From NCBI RefSeq assembly GCF_001648595.1, contig NZ_LBAW01000005.1, forward strand, positions 186,001 through 250,000: a stretch of DNA of 64,000 bases, written 5' to 3'. Below the pieces are notes generated by a model, which worked only from the letters and a program-made list of their open reading frames with translations, had not been told where the DNA came from and ran no database searches. The position numbers were made by a program, and so were the translations under genes. Positions 1-8,923 of the stretch are shown piece by piece; the stretch's first letter is position 1; every line of letters begins with the position of its first letter. The stretch is from Legionella bozemanae (lineage in GTDB: Bacteria; Pseudomonadota; Gammaproteobacteria; Legionellales; Legionellaceae).

Positions 1-126
1 AGAAACGTTGCTCTTGCCTACACCGCCCTTTCCAGCAGAAACTGCAATTACTTTAATCGGCTTTGCCCGCGCCAGATTTCTCAAACCAGAAGCTTGATCG
101 CGTATATTTTTATTCACTTTAGACAT
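1..126 (-). CDS. fleN: FleN/FlhG flagellar-number MinD-like ATPase, N-terminal part (cut by window edge)
   Basis: Only the first 42 codons are present. They read MSKVNKNIRDQ, then a basic stretch, then IKVIAVSAGKGGVGKSNVS, which contains the deviant Walker A (KGGVGKS) of the MinD/ParA family. FleN/FlhG ATPases sit at the pole and limit flagellar number by restraining the master regulator FleQ; that role is known for the family and not visible here. The start codon overlaps the last 8 bases of flhF on the same strand, the usual flhF-fleN coupling. That position makes FleN more likely than MinD or ApbC. The ATPase core and C-terminal helix lie outside the window. Confidence 0.88.
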   Translation of the reverse strand, partial: MSKVNKNIRDQASGLRNLARAKPIKVIAVSAGKGGVGKSNVS

Positions 127-1249
127 GATATTCTCTCCCAGCACTTTGCTGTGCTTTCCTAACATTGTCCGCCTGAAACAATTGTGTTTCCTGCTCTGCA
201 AATAACTCAATTAGCTGATGGCGCGTGGCCATTTTAATGTCTTCAGGTACACGTTGTCCGTGCGTAAGATAGCTCACACCTAAACCCGACTCAATAAGAG
301 CACTCAACGCACCGCCTACAGCCAATGATTCATCCAGCTTAGTCAAAATACACTGATCAATTTGATTTGCGTCATAACGTTTTATTGCATCAATTAGCAC
401 TTGATAATGACTTGTTGCGGGTAAAACCAAAACTTTGGAAATTGACAATAAATAAGTACCCAAGACATGCATTTGTTTTACAACTCGCTCATCCGCAGGA
501 TTCATTCCGGCAGTATCAATCAAAATTAATTTTTTGTCATTTAATTGCCGTAATACCCGCGCCAAAGAAACTTCATCCTGAGCAACACACACTTTAACCC
601 CTAAAATTTTTCCATACATCATGAGTTGTTCTTGCGCCGCGATTCGATAGGTATCCATAGTAACCAGACCTAACTTATCCGCGCCAAATCTCAAGGTAAA
701 CCGTGCTGCAATTTTGGCCAATGTTGTCGTTTTTCCGACGCCAGTTGGACCAACAAAAGCATAAACCCCTCCTTCTTCTATTCTACGTGTATCACAAATG
801 GTTAATTGATCTGCAATGCGATTCAATACAGCTTCCCAGCCTCTTTGTTGATTTAAATCAGAGCGCACAGAACATGCCCAGGTCGCGGCTGTAGTATGAC
901 TTACCCCCAGATACAGAAGTTTTTGTAATAAAATAGTGTGCAGAGGCTCATGGACACCAACATTTCCCCTTAACTGTGCTTCAAGCATACTTCTTAGTGT
1001 TTGAATCTCCTGGCGCATGTCATCAAGAGGTGTTTGCATTTGGAATTTATTAGCTTGACTCGTTGGCTCAGCACAAGATACTGCTGCTGAAGTTGACAGA
1101 ATCGTTTCATCAAAATCAATCGCAGCAACGACTTCCACTCCACCGTCTATATGATGGCTGGACAAAATAACGGCATCGGCACCAAGTGTCTCTTTAATTT
1201 GTTTCATAGCGCTGCGTGTATCGGCCGCAACAAAACGTTTTAATTTCAT
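119..1249 (-). CDS. flhF: FlhF, SRP-type GTPase for polar flagellum placement
   Basis: 376 residues, normal for FlhF. The N-terminus (MKLKRFVAADTRSAMKQIKE) is the basic B domain typical of FlhF, followed by a variable linker to about residue 150 and the NG GTPase domain. Visible GTPase motifs are GPTGVGKT (167-174), DTYR near 199, DTAG (245-248) and TKLDE. FlhF marks the pole and recruits the first flagellar parts such as FliF. The start is fixed by an AGGAGG sequence 5 bases upstream. It follows flhA after a 152-base gap, the largest in the operon, so a secondary internal promoter is possible, though I could not recognise one. It overlaps fleN by 8 bases. Confidence 0.97.
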   Translation of the reverse strand: MKLKRFVAADTRSAMKQIKETLGADAVILSSHHIDGGVEVVAAIDFDETILSTSAAVSCAEPTSQANKFQMQTPLDDMRQEIQTLRSMLEAQLRGNVGVHEPLHTILLQKLLYLGVSHTTAATWACSVRSDLNQQRGWEAVLNRIADQLTICDTRRIEEGGVYAFVGPTGVGKTTTLAKIAARFTLRFGADKLGLVTMDTYRIAAQEQLMMYGKILGVKVCVAQDEVSLARVLRQLNDKKLILIDTAGMNPADERVVKQMHVLGTYLLSISKVLVLPATSHYQVLIDAIKRYDANQIDQCILTKLDESLAVGGALSALIESGLGVSYLTHGQRVPEDIKMATRHQLIELFAEQETQLFQADNVRKAQQSAGREYHV

Positions 1250-1401
1250 AAAGCCTCCTGCTTATGAAGAAATTTGTCACTATTCACGCAATGCCTCTTT
1301 ATAGAAATTGTAGCTTGCTTGCAGGAAAACTGAGAAGTTTAGCTCTAGGCTCTACATTCACACCTAGCTTGCTAAATCCACTGTGATACCCTCAGTTACT
1401 T

Positions 1402-3483
1402 CTATCCTACTGTACCTACTATTCTTATCTGCTTATTATCAGGAATCTCCTGATAAGACAAAACATGAAAGTCATGAGATATATTACGCACAAATCGTGC
1501 CAACACTGCGCGTATTCCCGGCTGTACTACCAACACGGAACTCTCCTGTTTCGCCTGCTGTTGCATTGCTAATTGTGTCAAAGAATGTTGTATTTTATCC
1601 GCCATTCCTGGCTCAAAGTTTACGCCCCCGGACCCGCTACTCTGAATAATGTTTTGCAATAATTGTTCCAATTCGGGTTTTAACGTAATAATTGGCAATT
1701 CCTCATGAACTCCACTGATTTTTTGAGTAATTAATCGAGATAAAGCGATACGAACCTGACTGATTAAATATTCTGTATCTTTGGATTTTGGCGCTAGCTC
1801 CGCCAAAGTTTCGACTATAGTACGAATATCCGTTAAAGGAATATGCTCCGCCAATAAGCCTTGTAACACTTTGCTAACCATTCCTAATGAAAGACCGTCA
1901 GGTACTAATTCTTTTACTAATTTGGGTGAACTTAATGCAAGTTTGTCTAAAAGCTGTTGCGTTTCTTCATAACCTAACAATTGCTGGCTGTTTTGTTCTA
2001 ATATTTGGCTTAAATGCGTGGCAACAACAGTAGAAGCATCAACCACGGTGTATCCCAAAGTATGCGCTTGCTCTCTTTGACTTTCGTTGATCCAAACTGC
2101 CTCCATACCAAAAGCTGGATCATGTGTTTTCACTCCCTCTATTTCACCAAAAATCTGCCCAGGATTTATTGCCAGACAGCGATCAAGATGAATTGCTGCC
2201 TCCCCCATCACTACTCCTGCCAAACTGATACGATAATGGTTAGGTTTTAAATCCAAATTATCACGCACGTGTACAGATGGAATTAAAAAGCCCAGTTCTT
2301 GTGATATTTTCTTGCGTACCCCTTTAATACGAGAGAGCAAAACACCGCCTTGCGCCTGATCCACTAAAGGAATCAGGCGATACCCTACCTCAAGGCTAAT
2401 CACATCAACTGGATTTACATCATCCCATGATAATTCTGTAGAAATATTTGGATTTTGAATAGCAAGGGATTCGTTTGCTTCATTGAGTTGTTCCTTACTT
2501 TTTTCTTTATTTTGTTGAAGAAACAAATAAGCAATTCCTCCCAAACCTGCAGAAAGTAAAATAAATGCAATATGGGGCATTCCAGGAATAATACCAATCA
2601 ATCCCATGATAGCTGACGCAATAATTAATGAACGCGGATTAGCAAATAATTGGGAAATAACTGCATGTCCCATATTTTGCGCGCTGGAAACTCGAGTCAC
2701 AATGATAGCAGCGGCAGTTGATAAAACTAAAGAAGGCACTTGCGCTACCAAACCATCACCAATAGTTAACAAAATATAATTATGTAATGCATCAGAAAAA
2801 CTCATTCCATGCTGAAAAACCCCAATAATCAATCCACCAATAATGTTAACCGCCAAAATCAAAATTCCAGCAATTGCATCACCTCGAACAAATTTACTCG
2901 CACCATCCATTGAACCATAAAAATCTGCTTCCTGTGCCACCTCTAATCGACGCTTTATCGCCTGCTCCTGATTAATTAAACCTGCGTTCAGATCGGCATC
3001 GATCGCCATTTGTTTTCCAGGTAGAGAATCCAAAGTGAACCTTGCGCTTACTTCAGATACACGCCCAGCACCCTTAGTTACTACAACAAAATTTATGACT
3101 ACTAAAATAATAAAAACAACCAAACCCACTGCATAGTTTCCACCAATTACTACTTCGCCAAATGCCTGGATCACATGTCCTGCAGCATCAGTACCTTTAT
3201 AACCATTTAATAAAACAACACGAGTTGAAGCAACGTTTAATGTCAAACGTAATAAAGTTGCAAGTAATATAACTGTTGGGAATACAGCAAAATCTAAAGG
3301 CCTTTCGCTGTAAATCACTGCTAACAAAACTACAAGCGATAAAGCAATATTAAAAGTAAAAAGAACATCTAATAAAAATGGAGGCAGAGGCAACATCATC
3401 ATGCCGAGCATGAGGATTAGCACCAGAGGTGTTCCTAAACCTTGACGCATCCAATATTGTACATAATGCAATGCTTTATTCAT
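1402..3483 (-). CDS. flhA: FlhA, flagellar type III export gate protein
   Basis: 693 residues, the standard FlhA length. The first 330 or so residues hold eight hydrophobic segments, interrupted near residue 145 by the conserved FHIPEP-family cytoplasmic loop (RVSEVSARFTLDSLPGKQMA). The C-terminal half is the soluble FlhAC domain that docks export chaperone-substrate complexes and forms the nonameric ring. FlhA works with FlhB, FliP, FliQ and FliR in the inner membrane, using proton motive force to export axial proteins. The start overlaps the end of flhB by 8 bases and has a strong GAGGAGG site. It could be confused only with virulence-type SctV, but the flagellar operon settles this. Confidence 0.98.
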   Translation of the reverse strand: MNKALHYVQYWMRQGLGTPLVLILMLGMMMLPLPPFLLDVLFTFNIALSLVVLLAVIYSERPLDFAVFPTVILLATLLRLTLNVASTRVVLLNGYKGTDAAGHVIQAFGEVVIGGNYAVGLVVFIILVVINFVVVTKGAGRVSEVSARFTLDSLPGKQMAIDADLNAGLINQEQAIKRRLEVAQEADFYGSMDGASKFVRGDAIAGILILAVNIIGGLIIGVFQHGMSFSDALHNYILLTIGDGLVAQVPSLVLSTAAAIIVTRVSSAQNMGHAVISQLFANPRSLIIASAIMGLIGIIPGMPHIAFILLSAGLGGIAYLFLQQNKEKSKEQLNEANESLAIQNPNISTELSWDDVNPVDVISLEVGYRLIPLVDQAQGGVLLSRIKGVRKKISQELGFLIPSVHVRDNLDLKPNHYRISLAGVVMGEAAIHLDRCLAINPGQIFGEIEGVKTHDPAFGMEAVWINESQREQAHTLGYTVVDASTVVATHLSQILEQNSQQLLGYEETQQLLDKLALSSPKLVKELVPDGLSLGMVSKVLQGLLAEHIPLTDIRTIVETLAELAPKSKDTEYLISQVRIALSRLITQKISGVHEELPIITLKPELEQLLQNIIQSSGSGGVNFEPGMADKIQHSLTQLAMQQQAKQESSVLVVQPGIRAVLARFVRNISHDFHVLSYQEIPDNKQIRIVGTVG

Positions 3484-4627
3484 TAGTATCCTCCTCTGCT
3501 TCTCGTACTAACTCTTCCGGGATAGGGACATTCTGTAATACAACGGGTTTATAGTCATAACGTTCTTTATCGCGCAGTTGAAACACATAAGCTAAAACCT
3601 GGGCTACAGCGATATAAAGGCCTCTTGGTATTTCTGCATTTAATTTGGTAGAAAAATAAAGAGCGCGCGCCAAAGGGGGTACTGAGATAATAGGAATTTG
3701 ATGCGATGTTGCAACTTTGCTAATTTGGAAAGCAATCAAATCCTTACCTTTTGCAACTACTATGGGCGCTTTATGACTCTTCTCCTTATAACTGATTGCT
3801 ACAGCATAATGAGTAGGATTAGTTAACACCACGTTTGCTTTGGATATTTCATTCATCATACGCCGTCGCGAAATCTCTTGCTGAGCACGACGAATAGCAC
3901 TTTTTATTTCGGGTTTACCTTCTAGCTCTTTGTATTCATCCCTTAGTTCTTGCATCGTCATTTTCATACTTTTTTGATGCTCATACAATTGAAAAGGAAC
4001 ATCAAAAGCAGCAATCAAAATCAAACTGGCAGAAATCAGCACAAAGCACTTCACCACAATCAGACTACCGCTGCCAATTGCTGTTTCAATAGGTGCATGG
4101 GCTAAACTGAGTAATACGGGAATTTGTGATTTAAGGACCACTATAGCGGCCACTGCTACGATAAGAAATTTAAAAAATGATTTGAACATTTCGACAAAAC
4201 CTTTCAACGAAATCATTCGTTTCAATCCCTGAAACAAATTAAGTCGCGAAAATTTAGGCTGTAAAACTTGACTACTAAAAACCCATCCTCCCATAAGCAA
4301 AGGAGCTGTCAAAGTAATGAGAAAAATAACTACTAATAAAGGCACTAAGGACCAAAACCCCATTTTCACTAAAAAAAATAAATGCTCAACACTTACTTTG
4401 GGAGTAATGATAACTCGAGTATCAAATTCAAAAGCATGATGCATCATGGCTGCAAGCTGATTGGCTAATTGCTTGCCAAAAATAAGAAATCCCAATGCAG
4501 TAAAAAGTAGCGTTACTGTAGTATTGAAATCCCTTGAGCGTGCAACCTGACCTTTTTTACGAGCCTCTTTAAGTCGTTTGGCCGAGGGCTGTTCCGTTTT
4601 TTCTTGTGAATTTTCTTGCTCAGCCAT
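3476..4627 (-). CDS. flhB: FlhB, export switch protein with NPTH autocleavage site
   Basis: 383 residues. A charged N-terminal tail containing the typical EKTEQPSAKRLKEARKKGQV is followed by four membrane segments and the cytoplasmic domain. The self-cleaving Asn-Pro-Thr-His is intact at 270-273, so the rod-hook to filament substrate switch should work normally. A Pro-rich C-terminal tail (PVVLQNVPIPEELV) follows. FlhB is the substrate-specificity switch of the flagellar export gate. Its ATG overlaps the fliR stop codon by one base, indicating translational coupling. Confidence 0.98.
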   Translation of the reverse strand: MAEQENSQEKTEQPSAKRLKEARKKGQVARSRDFNTTVTLLFTALGFLIFGKQLANQLAAMMHHAFEFDTRVIITPKVSVEHLFFLVKMGFWSLVPLLVVIFLITLTAPLLMGGWVFSSQVLQPKFSRLNLFQGLKRMISLKGFVEMFKSFFKFLIVAVAAIVVLKSQIPVLLSLAHAPIETAIGSGSLIVVKCFVLISASLILIAAFDVPFQLYEHQKSMKMTMQELRDEYKELEGKPEIKSAIRRAQQEISRRRMMNEISKANVVLTNPTHYAVAISYKEKSHKAPIVVAKGKDLIAFQISKVATSHQIPIISVPPLARALYFSTKLNAEIPRGLYIAVAQVLAYVFQLRDKERYDYKPVVLQNVPIPEELVREAEEDTNE

Positions 4628-5397
4628 CAGTGCAACATTCCTGTCATAAAACGCATTCCCTCTTTGATAAGCTCTGCCATTTGTATCGCAACACTAGGCA
4701 AACCCACCTTAATTACAACCATCCCCATAATTAACGTAATAGGGAATCCCAACGAAAAAATATTTAATTGTGGCGCTGCCCGGGACATAATTCCGAACGC
4801 AAGACTCACAATAAGCAAAGACAATAAAGCCGGGATTGAAATCAATACCGCTTGCTTGAACATCCATCCCGAAAATAAAATAACATTCCAGACCATAGAT
4901 TGAGTCACAGAAAGCTGTCCTACAGGCATTATTCTGAAACTATCCAATAGCGTTTCAAAAACAGTTAAATGTCCATTAAGTGCCAAAAATATTAGCGTCA
5001 TCATGATTGAATAAAGTTGGCTGACCAGTGGAACACTGGCTCGGCTTGCAGGATCCACCATCACTGCAAAACCAAGACCGGCTTGCATCGCAATAATTTG
5101 TCCCCCCAAAACAAAAACCTGAAAAACAAGCTGCAAAACAAAACCCATTAATAAACCAAAGAGTAATTCTTGGATGATATATGCCAAAAAAAGCCCATTG
5201 AAATTCAGAAATGAAAGCTCCTTAGGAACCATAAAGGCACAGACACAACTTAAAACAAAAAGTAAAATAATTTTAATACGATGGGGTAATAAAACAGATG
5301 AAAAAACAGGTAGGGTAAGCAATAAACCGCCAATACGCCCCATTGGCCAAATGACCTGGCTTATCATACGTATTATTGTTGGATAATCCAGTTTCAT
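4627..5397 (-). CDS. fliR: FliR, flagellar export gate protein
   Basis: 256 residues, nearly all hydrophobic, with about six predicted membrane-type helices; this length and profile match FliR. In the assembled gate, FliR combines with five FliP and four FliQ to form the helical export pore. The segment MQAGLGFAVMVDPASRASVPLVSQLYSI is the conserved core region of the family (positions about 100-128). It lies 6 bases after fliQ and overlaps flhB by one base. No oddities seen. Confidence 0.97.
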   Translation of the reverse strand: MKLDYPTIIRMISQVIWPMGRIGGLLLTLPVFSSVLLPHRIKIILLFVLSCVCAFMVPKELSFLNFNGLFLAYIIQELLFGLLMGFVLQLVFQVFVLGGQIIAMQAGLGFAVMVDPASRASVPLVSQLYSIMMTLIFLALNGHLTVFETLLDSFRIMPVGQLSVTQSMVWNVILFSGWMFKQAVLISIPALLSLLIVSLAFGIMSRAAPQLNIFSLGFPITLIMGMVVIKVGLPSVAIQMAELIKEGMRFMTGMLH

Positions 5398-5403
5398 CTT
5401 GAG

Positions 5404-5673
5404 CTAACCTATTAAATAAGGAATATTGGTAATTAAAGAATCTGTGTAATTCACTATGATCTTAAGTAACCAGGGGCCTGCAAATACAAGCATCAAAAAA
5501 GTAATAAATAATTTGGGTATAAAACTTAGACTCGTTTCATTAATTTGGGTTGCCGCTTGAAACATGGAAACAATCACACCAATAATCAAACCAGGAAGAA
5601 TGAGTACACTGATAAGCAACAGCATCAAATATACTCCTTCACTGAATATAGAAACCACTGACTCTGGAGTCAT
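5404..5673 (-). CDS. fliQ: FliQ, small flagellar export gate subunit
   Basis: 89 residues with two membrane helices, the typical FliQ size. It starts MTPESVVSIFSEGVYLMLLL and contains the family segment GLIIGVIVSMFQAATQINETSLSF (given from residue 29 on in part). FliQ packs around the FliP pentamer in the export pore. A GGGA ribosome site lies 8 bases upstream of the ATG. It is 42 bases downstream of fliP and 6 bases upstream of fliR in the same transcript. Confidence 0.96.
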   Translation of the reverse strand: MTPESVVSIFSEGVYLMLLLISVLILPGLIIGVIVSMFQAATQINETSLSFIPKLFITFLMLVFAGPWLLKIIVNYTDSLITNIPYLIG

Positions 5674-5715
5674 ATTATTTCCCTATAAATTCGTAGCATT
5701 GATGAAATACGACCT

Positions 5716-6525
5716 TTAACTCATAGCAAAACTTGACGCAAGTGATCCCAAAACAAGTGTCCAGCCATCGACCATCACAAAGAGCATGATCTTAAAGGGT
5801 AATGAAATAATCAAAGGTGATAGCATCATCATCCCCATAGCCATCAGCACACTCGATACCACCATATCAATAATTAAAAAAGGTAAAAACAAAATAAAGC
5901 CTATCTGAAAAGCTGTTTTTAGTTCACTGGTAATAAATGCAGGAATTACCACACTCATTGGTACGTCATTAAGAGTCGCAGGATTGGTTTGAGCAAATTT
6001 TTCAAATAAGGATAAATCATTTTTACGTGTTTGATTTAACATAAATTGACGTAAAGGTACTTGTGCATTTGCCAAAGCTTGAGGAAATTTTATAGTCTCT
6101 GCGAGATAAGGTTGCACTGCAGTTTCATTAATTTTGTTAAAGACAGGAGACATCACAAAATAAGTCATAAACAAAGCAATACCAATTAGGATTTGATTCG
6201 TAGGAGTTTGTGCCATTCCTATGGCTTGGCGTAATATTGAAAGCACAATAATTATTCGCGTAAAAGCTGTCATTGCCATCAACATCCCTGGCAAAACAGT
6301 TAACAAAGTCATAAAAATCAAAATTTGTAGATTAACACTATAAGTTTGTTCCCCATTCGCGCCAGGTTGTACTGTTAACGCAGGTAATGATAAAGGTGCT
6401 GCGTGTAAAGCCAGTGGCACGAAACAAAATAAAATGAGGAGCAAAGTAGCCTTGGTGAAACGAAATGTAACCCATGATTTGGTGCGTCTCTCTTCCACTG
6501 TCTTTAAGCCAAGGAACTTTGTCAT
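5716..6525 (-). CDS. fliP: FliP, flagellar export pore protein, with a repeat-disturbed N-terminus
   Basis: The conserved FliP body is clear: a signal-peptide-like stretch ending LALHA, then [20 protein letters not shown], the FMTYFVMSP region and the C-terminal [14 protein letters not shown]. FliP forms the pentameric core of the export gate and is made with a cleaved signal peptide. The start is uncertain. The open frame runs up to 6690, overlapping fliO, and an ATG at 6654 sits one base after the fliO stop, where a coupled start is expected. However, codons between about 6602 and 6521 come from an inserted repeat. I chose the ATG at 6525 (269 residues) because it gives a protein close to usual size and keeps the signal peptide near the N-terminus. 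That ATG lies inside the repeat itself. A GTG at 6498 is another option. Confidence 0.88.
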   Translation of the reverse strand: MTKFLGLKTVEERRTKSWVTFRFTKATLLLILFCFVPLALHAAPLSLPALTVQPGANGEQTYSVNLQILIFMTLLTVLPGMLMAMTAFTRIIIVLSILRQAIGMAQTPTNQILIGIALFMTYFVMSPVFNKINETAVQPYLAETIKFPQALANAQVPLRQFMLNQTRKNDLSLFEKFAQTNPATLNDVPMSVVIPAFITSELKTAFQIGFILFLPFLIIDMVVSSVLMAMGMMMLSPLIISLPFKIMLFVMVDGWTLVLGSLASSFAMS

Positions 6526-6602
6526 TCCCGTGCAAACGAGAATCCGTTTCTGAATTGGCATCAGTGTCCGATTCGAGTTAGATCCCCGCCGCGAGGGTAA
6601 CA
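6521..6602. repeat. Small inverted-repeat element inserted at the fliO-fliP junction
   Basis: The left end reads GTCATTCCCGTGCAAACGAG and the right end GATCCCCGCCGCGAGGGTAA. These are degenerate inverted copies of the widespread GTCATTCCCGCG...GGGAATCC short palindrome, flanking about 35 bases. The element keeps the fliP frame open and supplies the ATG I use as the start. A fragment of the same family occurs near 50534. Confidence 0.6.
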
Positions 6603-6655
6603 ACTCCCATATAGATGATAACCATTTTCCTACATATAAATTCATTATCTTCATC

Positions 6656-6988
6656 TTATGATTTCGCAACTGATTTAAGCAGATCGGCAAAGGAAGTTTT
6701 ATTTATAGAGTCAAAGCCAGTCGGCAATTGCTCACCAAAATCATAGAGCAGCGTAATCTGTCCAGAACCTGAGCCAATTAATAAATAACGAGCGCCCACT
6801 TTTAACAAAGTAATTTTTTCCTTTGGTCCTAAAATCATACTCGCTATGGATTGAAATCCTTTTGCCGAACCTATTTGCATTCCATGTAACTGTTTCACTA
6901 TCCAAGACAATGCAATGATAAGCAATAAAACCAACAATAAGCCCATGACAATACGCATGAGTTCTCCATGATTGAGCACACTTTGCAT
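6656..6988 (-). CDS. fliO: FliO, flagellar export gate assembly protein
   Basis: 110 residues. One N-terminal membrane helix (about 10-30, [18 protein letters not shown]) is followed by a small cytoplasmic domain with the FliO pattern: a beta-rich stretch holding [20 protein letters not shown] and then [10 protein letters not shown]. FliO is an accessory factor that helps FliP form its complex and is poorly conserved in sequence. The identification rests on the domain and on its place between fliN and fliP. Its ATG overlaps the fliN stop by one base. Confidence 0.93.
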   Translation of the reverse strand: MQSVLNHGELMRIVMGLLLVLLLIIALSWIVKQLHGMQIGSAKGFQSIASMILGPKEKITLLKVGARYLLIGSGSGQITLLYDFGEQLPTGFDSINKTSFADLLKSVAKS

Positions 6989-7308
6989 TATCTTAACCGC
7001 TTAATCCGTTCTGCTTTGCTGACGATATCAGTCAAGCGCACACCAAACTTATCATTAACTACAACCACTTCCCCATGAGCAACTAAAGTCCCATTGACTA
7101 AAACGTCAAGTGGATCGCCTGCCAAACAATCGAGGGCAACAATTCCTCCTTGGTTTAATTGGAGTAAATTACGAATGGTCATTTTGGTGCGCCCAATTTC
7201 TACAGTCACTGAAACAGGGATATCCAAAATCAAATCCATTTTTTCACTGTCTGCTTCCTGGGGAAGAGTATTTGATGGTTTAGGTTGTTCAATTGCATCT
7301 TGAGACAT
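6988..7308 (-). CDS. fliN: FliN, flagellar C-ring switch protein
   Basis: 106 residues. After a variable tail of about 28 residues comes a complete SpoA domain (LDIPVSVTVEIGRTKMTIRN ... VALDCLAGDPLDVLVNG ... VVVNDKFGVRLTDIV). FliN forms the bottom of the C-ring with FliM and also binds the export ATPase regulator FliH. The start lies 10 bases after the fliM stop, with a GAGG site overlapping the gap. Confidence 0.97.
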   Translation of the reverse strand: MSQDAIEQPKPSNTLPQEADSEKMDLILDIPVSVTVEIGRTKMTIRNLLQLNQGGIVALDCLAGDPLDVLVNGTLVAHGEVVVVNDKFGVRLTDIVSKAERIKRLR

Positions 7309-7318
7309 TCCTCATCTC

Positions 7319-8386
7319 CTAGTAACTAATATTTTTAATTATTTTTACAGCGCGCTTGTCATTTGCAGTTCCTTGAGTTGCTGTAAAACCTGGCGTCCCT
7401 TCAATATCTAAAGTAACTATTTCTTTCATTTCCATAGGTATAAAATCACCTACTTGCCATGACATTACTGCACCCAAAGTACTTTTTGTTTCAGCCATTA
7501 CAGAACTCACATTTAATTCAACTTCCATTAACTCTTCTTTTAATGATTTAACCCAGTTCGGATCAATTTCATCATCTGGACGCGAAGCGCCAAGTTCCAG
7601 TTGCTCTTTGATGGGTTCAACCATGGAATAAGGTAAAATAAAATAGAAAGTACCGATTTCTTTACCAAAATCCATTGAAAAGCGCGCAACGAGCAGCATT
7701 TCTCCAGGTTCTGCTATATTGACTAATTGTGGGTTCGTTTCATCATTAAATTTGCTGATATCGAGCTGAATAATTGGCTTCCACGCTTGAGTAAGATTGG
7801 CAATAAGCTTTTTCGTGATCACATCCATAACACGCAGCTCAGTCGCAGTAAAATCGGTTCTATCTTTTTGAGCAAAAAATTGAGAGCTGCCGCCAAAATA
7901 ATAGTCGACGAGATCATAGACAAAAGTACTATCAAAAAGAATAATGCCTTTACCTCGTAATGGTTTAAATTTAAAGATACTCATTAAACTTGGATTAGGT
8001 AAACTCTCCATAAAATCACGATGCTTTATAATAAGCAACGGGTCTTGTTTAATCTCAAAATCCTTGGCGGTTACATTATAGATATCCGATGCAAATAAAC
8101 GCACAGCACGATCATAAATTCTATCTAATACAGGCAGCTTGCCTTTGACAATACGTTCCTGAGCAGTAAAGTTAAGTGTTTTTACATCACCATCTTGCTG
8201 GAGTTCAAAGGGCTCAAATACAGCTTTAGATACTTCCTTTTTACTGCCTTTTGCTTTTTTATGGTCCGCTTTTTCTCTAGGTGCTGTTTGATCCGCTGTT
8301 GCTTGGTGTCCTTCTTCAGGAGATTCATCAACTGTTTTTAGCAGCGCATCTATTTCTTCTTGTGATAAAACGTTTTTATCAGCCAT
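7319..8386 (-). CDS. fliM: FliM, flagellar motor switch protein, first gene of the operon
   Basis: 355 residues. The N-terminus holds LSQEEIDALL (residues 7-16), the conserved CheY-P binding peptide. A charged linker follows, then the CheC-like middle domain and a C-terminal SpoA domain. FliM connects the MS-ring protein FliG to FliN and sets rotation direction. The intact CheY peptide is worth noting because no chemotaxis genes are seen nearby. It is the first gene of the long minus-strand operon and is preceded by a good sigma-54 promoter at 8462-8477. Confidence 0.98.
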   Translation of the reverse strand: MADKNVLSQEEIDALLKTVDESPEEGHQATADQTAPREKADHKKAKGSKKEVSKAVFEPFELQQDGDVKTLNFTAQERIVKGKLPVLDRIYDRAVRLFASDIYNVTAKDFEIKQDPLLIIKHRDFMESLPNPSLMSIFKFKPLRGKGIILFDSTFVYDLVDYYFGGSSQFFAQKDRTDFTATELRVMDVITKKLIANLTQAWKPIIQLDISKFNDETNPQLVNIAEPGEMLLVARFSMDFGKEIGTFYFILPYSMVEPIKEQLELGASRPDDEIDPNWVKSLKEELMEVELNVSSVMAETKSTLGAVMSWQVGDFIPMEMKEIVTLDIEGTPGFTATQGTANDKRAVKIIKNISY

Positions 8387-8461
8387 ATAAGCAATCCATA
8401 CTAATTTTATTCACTTATTCCATTCAAGTAAGCATCATGATTTTTCTATTGAATAGGCTTA

Positions 8462-8477
8462 TGCAAACTATATGCCA
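8462..8477 (-). promoter_or_regulatory. Sigma-54 (RpoN) promoter of the fliM operon
   Basis: On the minus strand the sequence reads TGGCATATAGTTTGCA, which matches the RpoN consensus TGGCAC-N5-TTGCA at 10 of 11 defined positions with correct spacing. The predicted transcription start is near 8451, leaving a leader of about 65 bases before fliM. FleQ/RpoN control of class II flagellar genes is known in Legionella and Pseudomonas. Confidence 0.8.
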
Positions 8478-8551
8478 TTTATAAAAATGTGCTTATTACA
8501 TAATCTCTAATATATCTCTCGATTTATAAATGGGAAAAAGTGATGTGCTGG

Positions 8552-8564
8552 TTTGACAGTCAAA
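8552..8564. promoter_or_regulatory. Dyad TTTGACAGTCAAA, possible activator site for the fliM promoter
   Basis: A perfect 6+1+6 palindrome lies about 100-115 bases upstream of the predicted RpoN start. That is the distance expected for an enhancer-binding protein such as FleQ. The half-site TTGAC resembles the half-site of reported Pseudomonas FleQ boxes. This is inferred from position and symmetry only. Confidence 0.3.
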
Positions 8565-8623
8565 AAATCGTATGCCAATCATTTGACAATACATCCAAAT
8601 TAATAAAAAAATGCTAACTCAAT

Positions 8624-8851
8624 TTATTCATTAATTTGTTGCTGACATTTTGCTTGCGCCATTTTTCGACAATTATCCTGGCAATCAATTTGATCTGAGT
8701 TCAGACATTGTGAATTAATACAATCTTGAGTTGTATTATGAAAACACTGAGTTCTATCGTATTTTTGTGCGCCCAAGGCATCCTCAGGAATATCTGCTGC
8801 AAAAACTGAAAATGAAAAAAGAAAACCCAAAAAGATTAAAAAATTTTTCAT
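8624..8851 (-). CDS. Small cysteine-rich secreted protein of unknown function
   Basis: 75 residues. A clear signal peptide (MKNFLIFLGFLFSFSVFA, cut before AD) leaves a mature chain of about 57 residues. It carries six cysteines spaced C-x7-C-x4-C-x7-C-x3-C-x7-C, which suggests up to three disulphides in the periplasm or outside the cell. I do not recognise the family. An AAGGAA ribosome site precedes the ATG. It lies upstream of the fliM promoter on the same strand, and its own promoter probably lies in the divergent gap toward 8924. There is no sign that it belongs to the flagellar system. Confidence 0.75.
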   Translation of the reverse strand: MKNFLIFLGFLFSFSVFAADIPEDALGAQKYDRTQCFHNTTQDCINSQCLNSDQIDCQDNCRKMAQAKCQQQINE

Positions 8852-8923
8852 TATAATTCCTTTTAATTATGCTCTTAAATGAATTATAGTCTTAGTTATT
8901 CAAAATAATTAAATGGCATTGCA

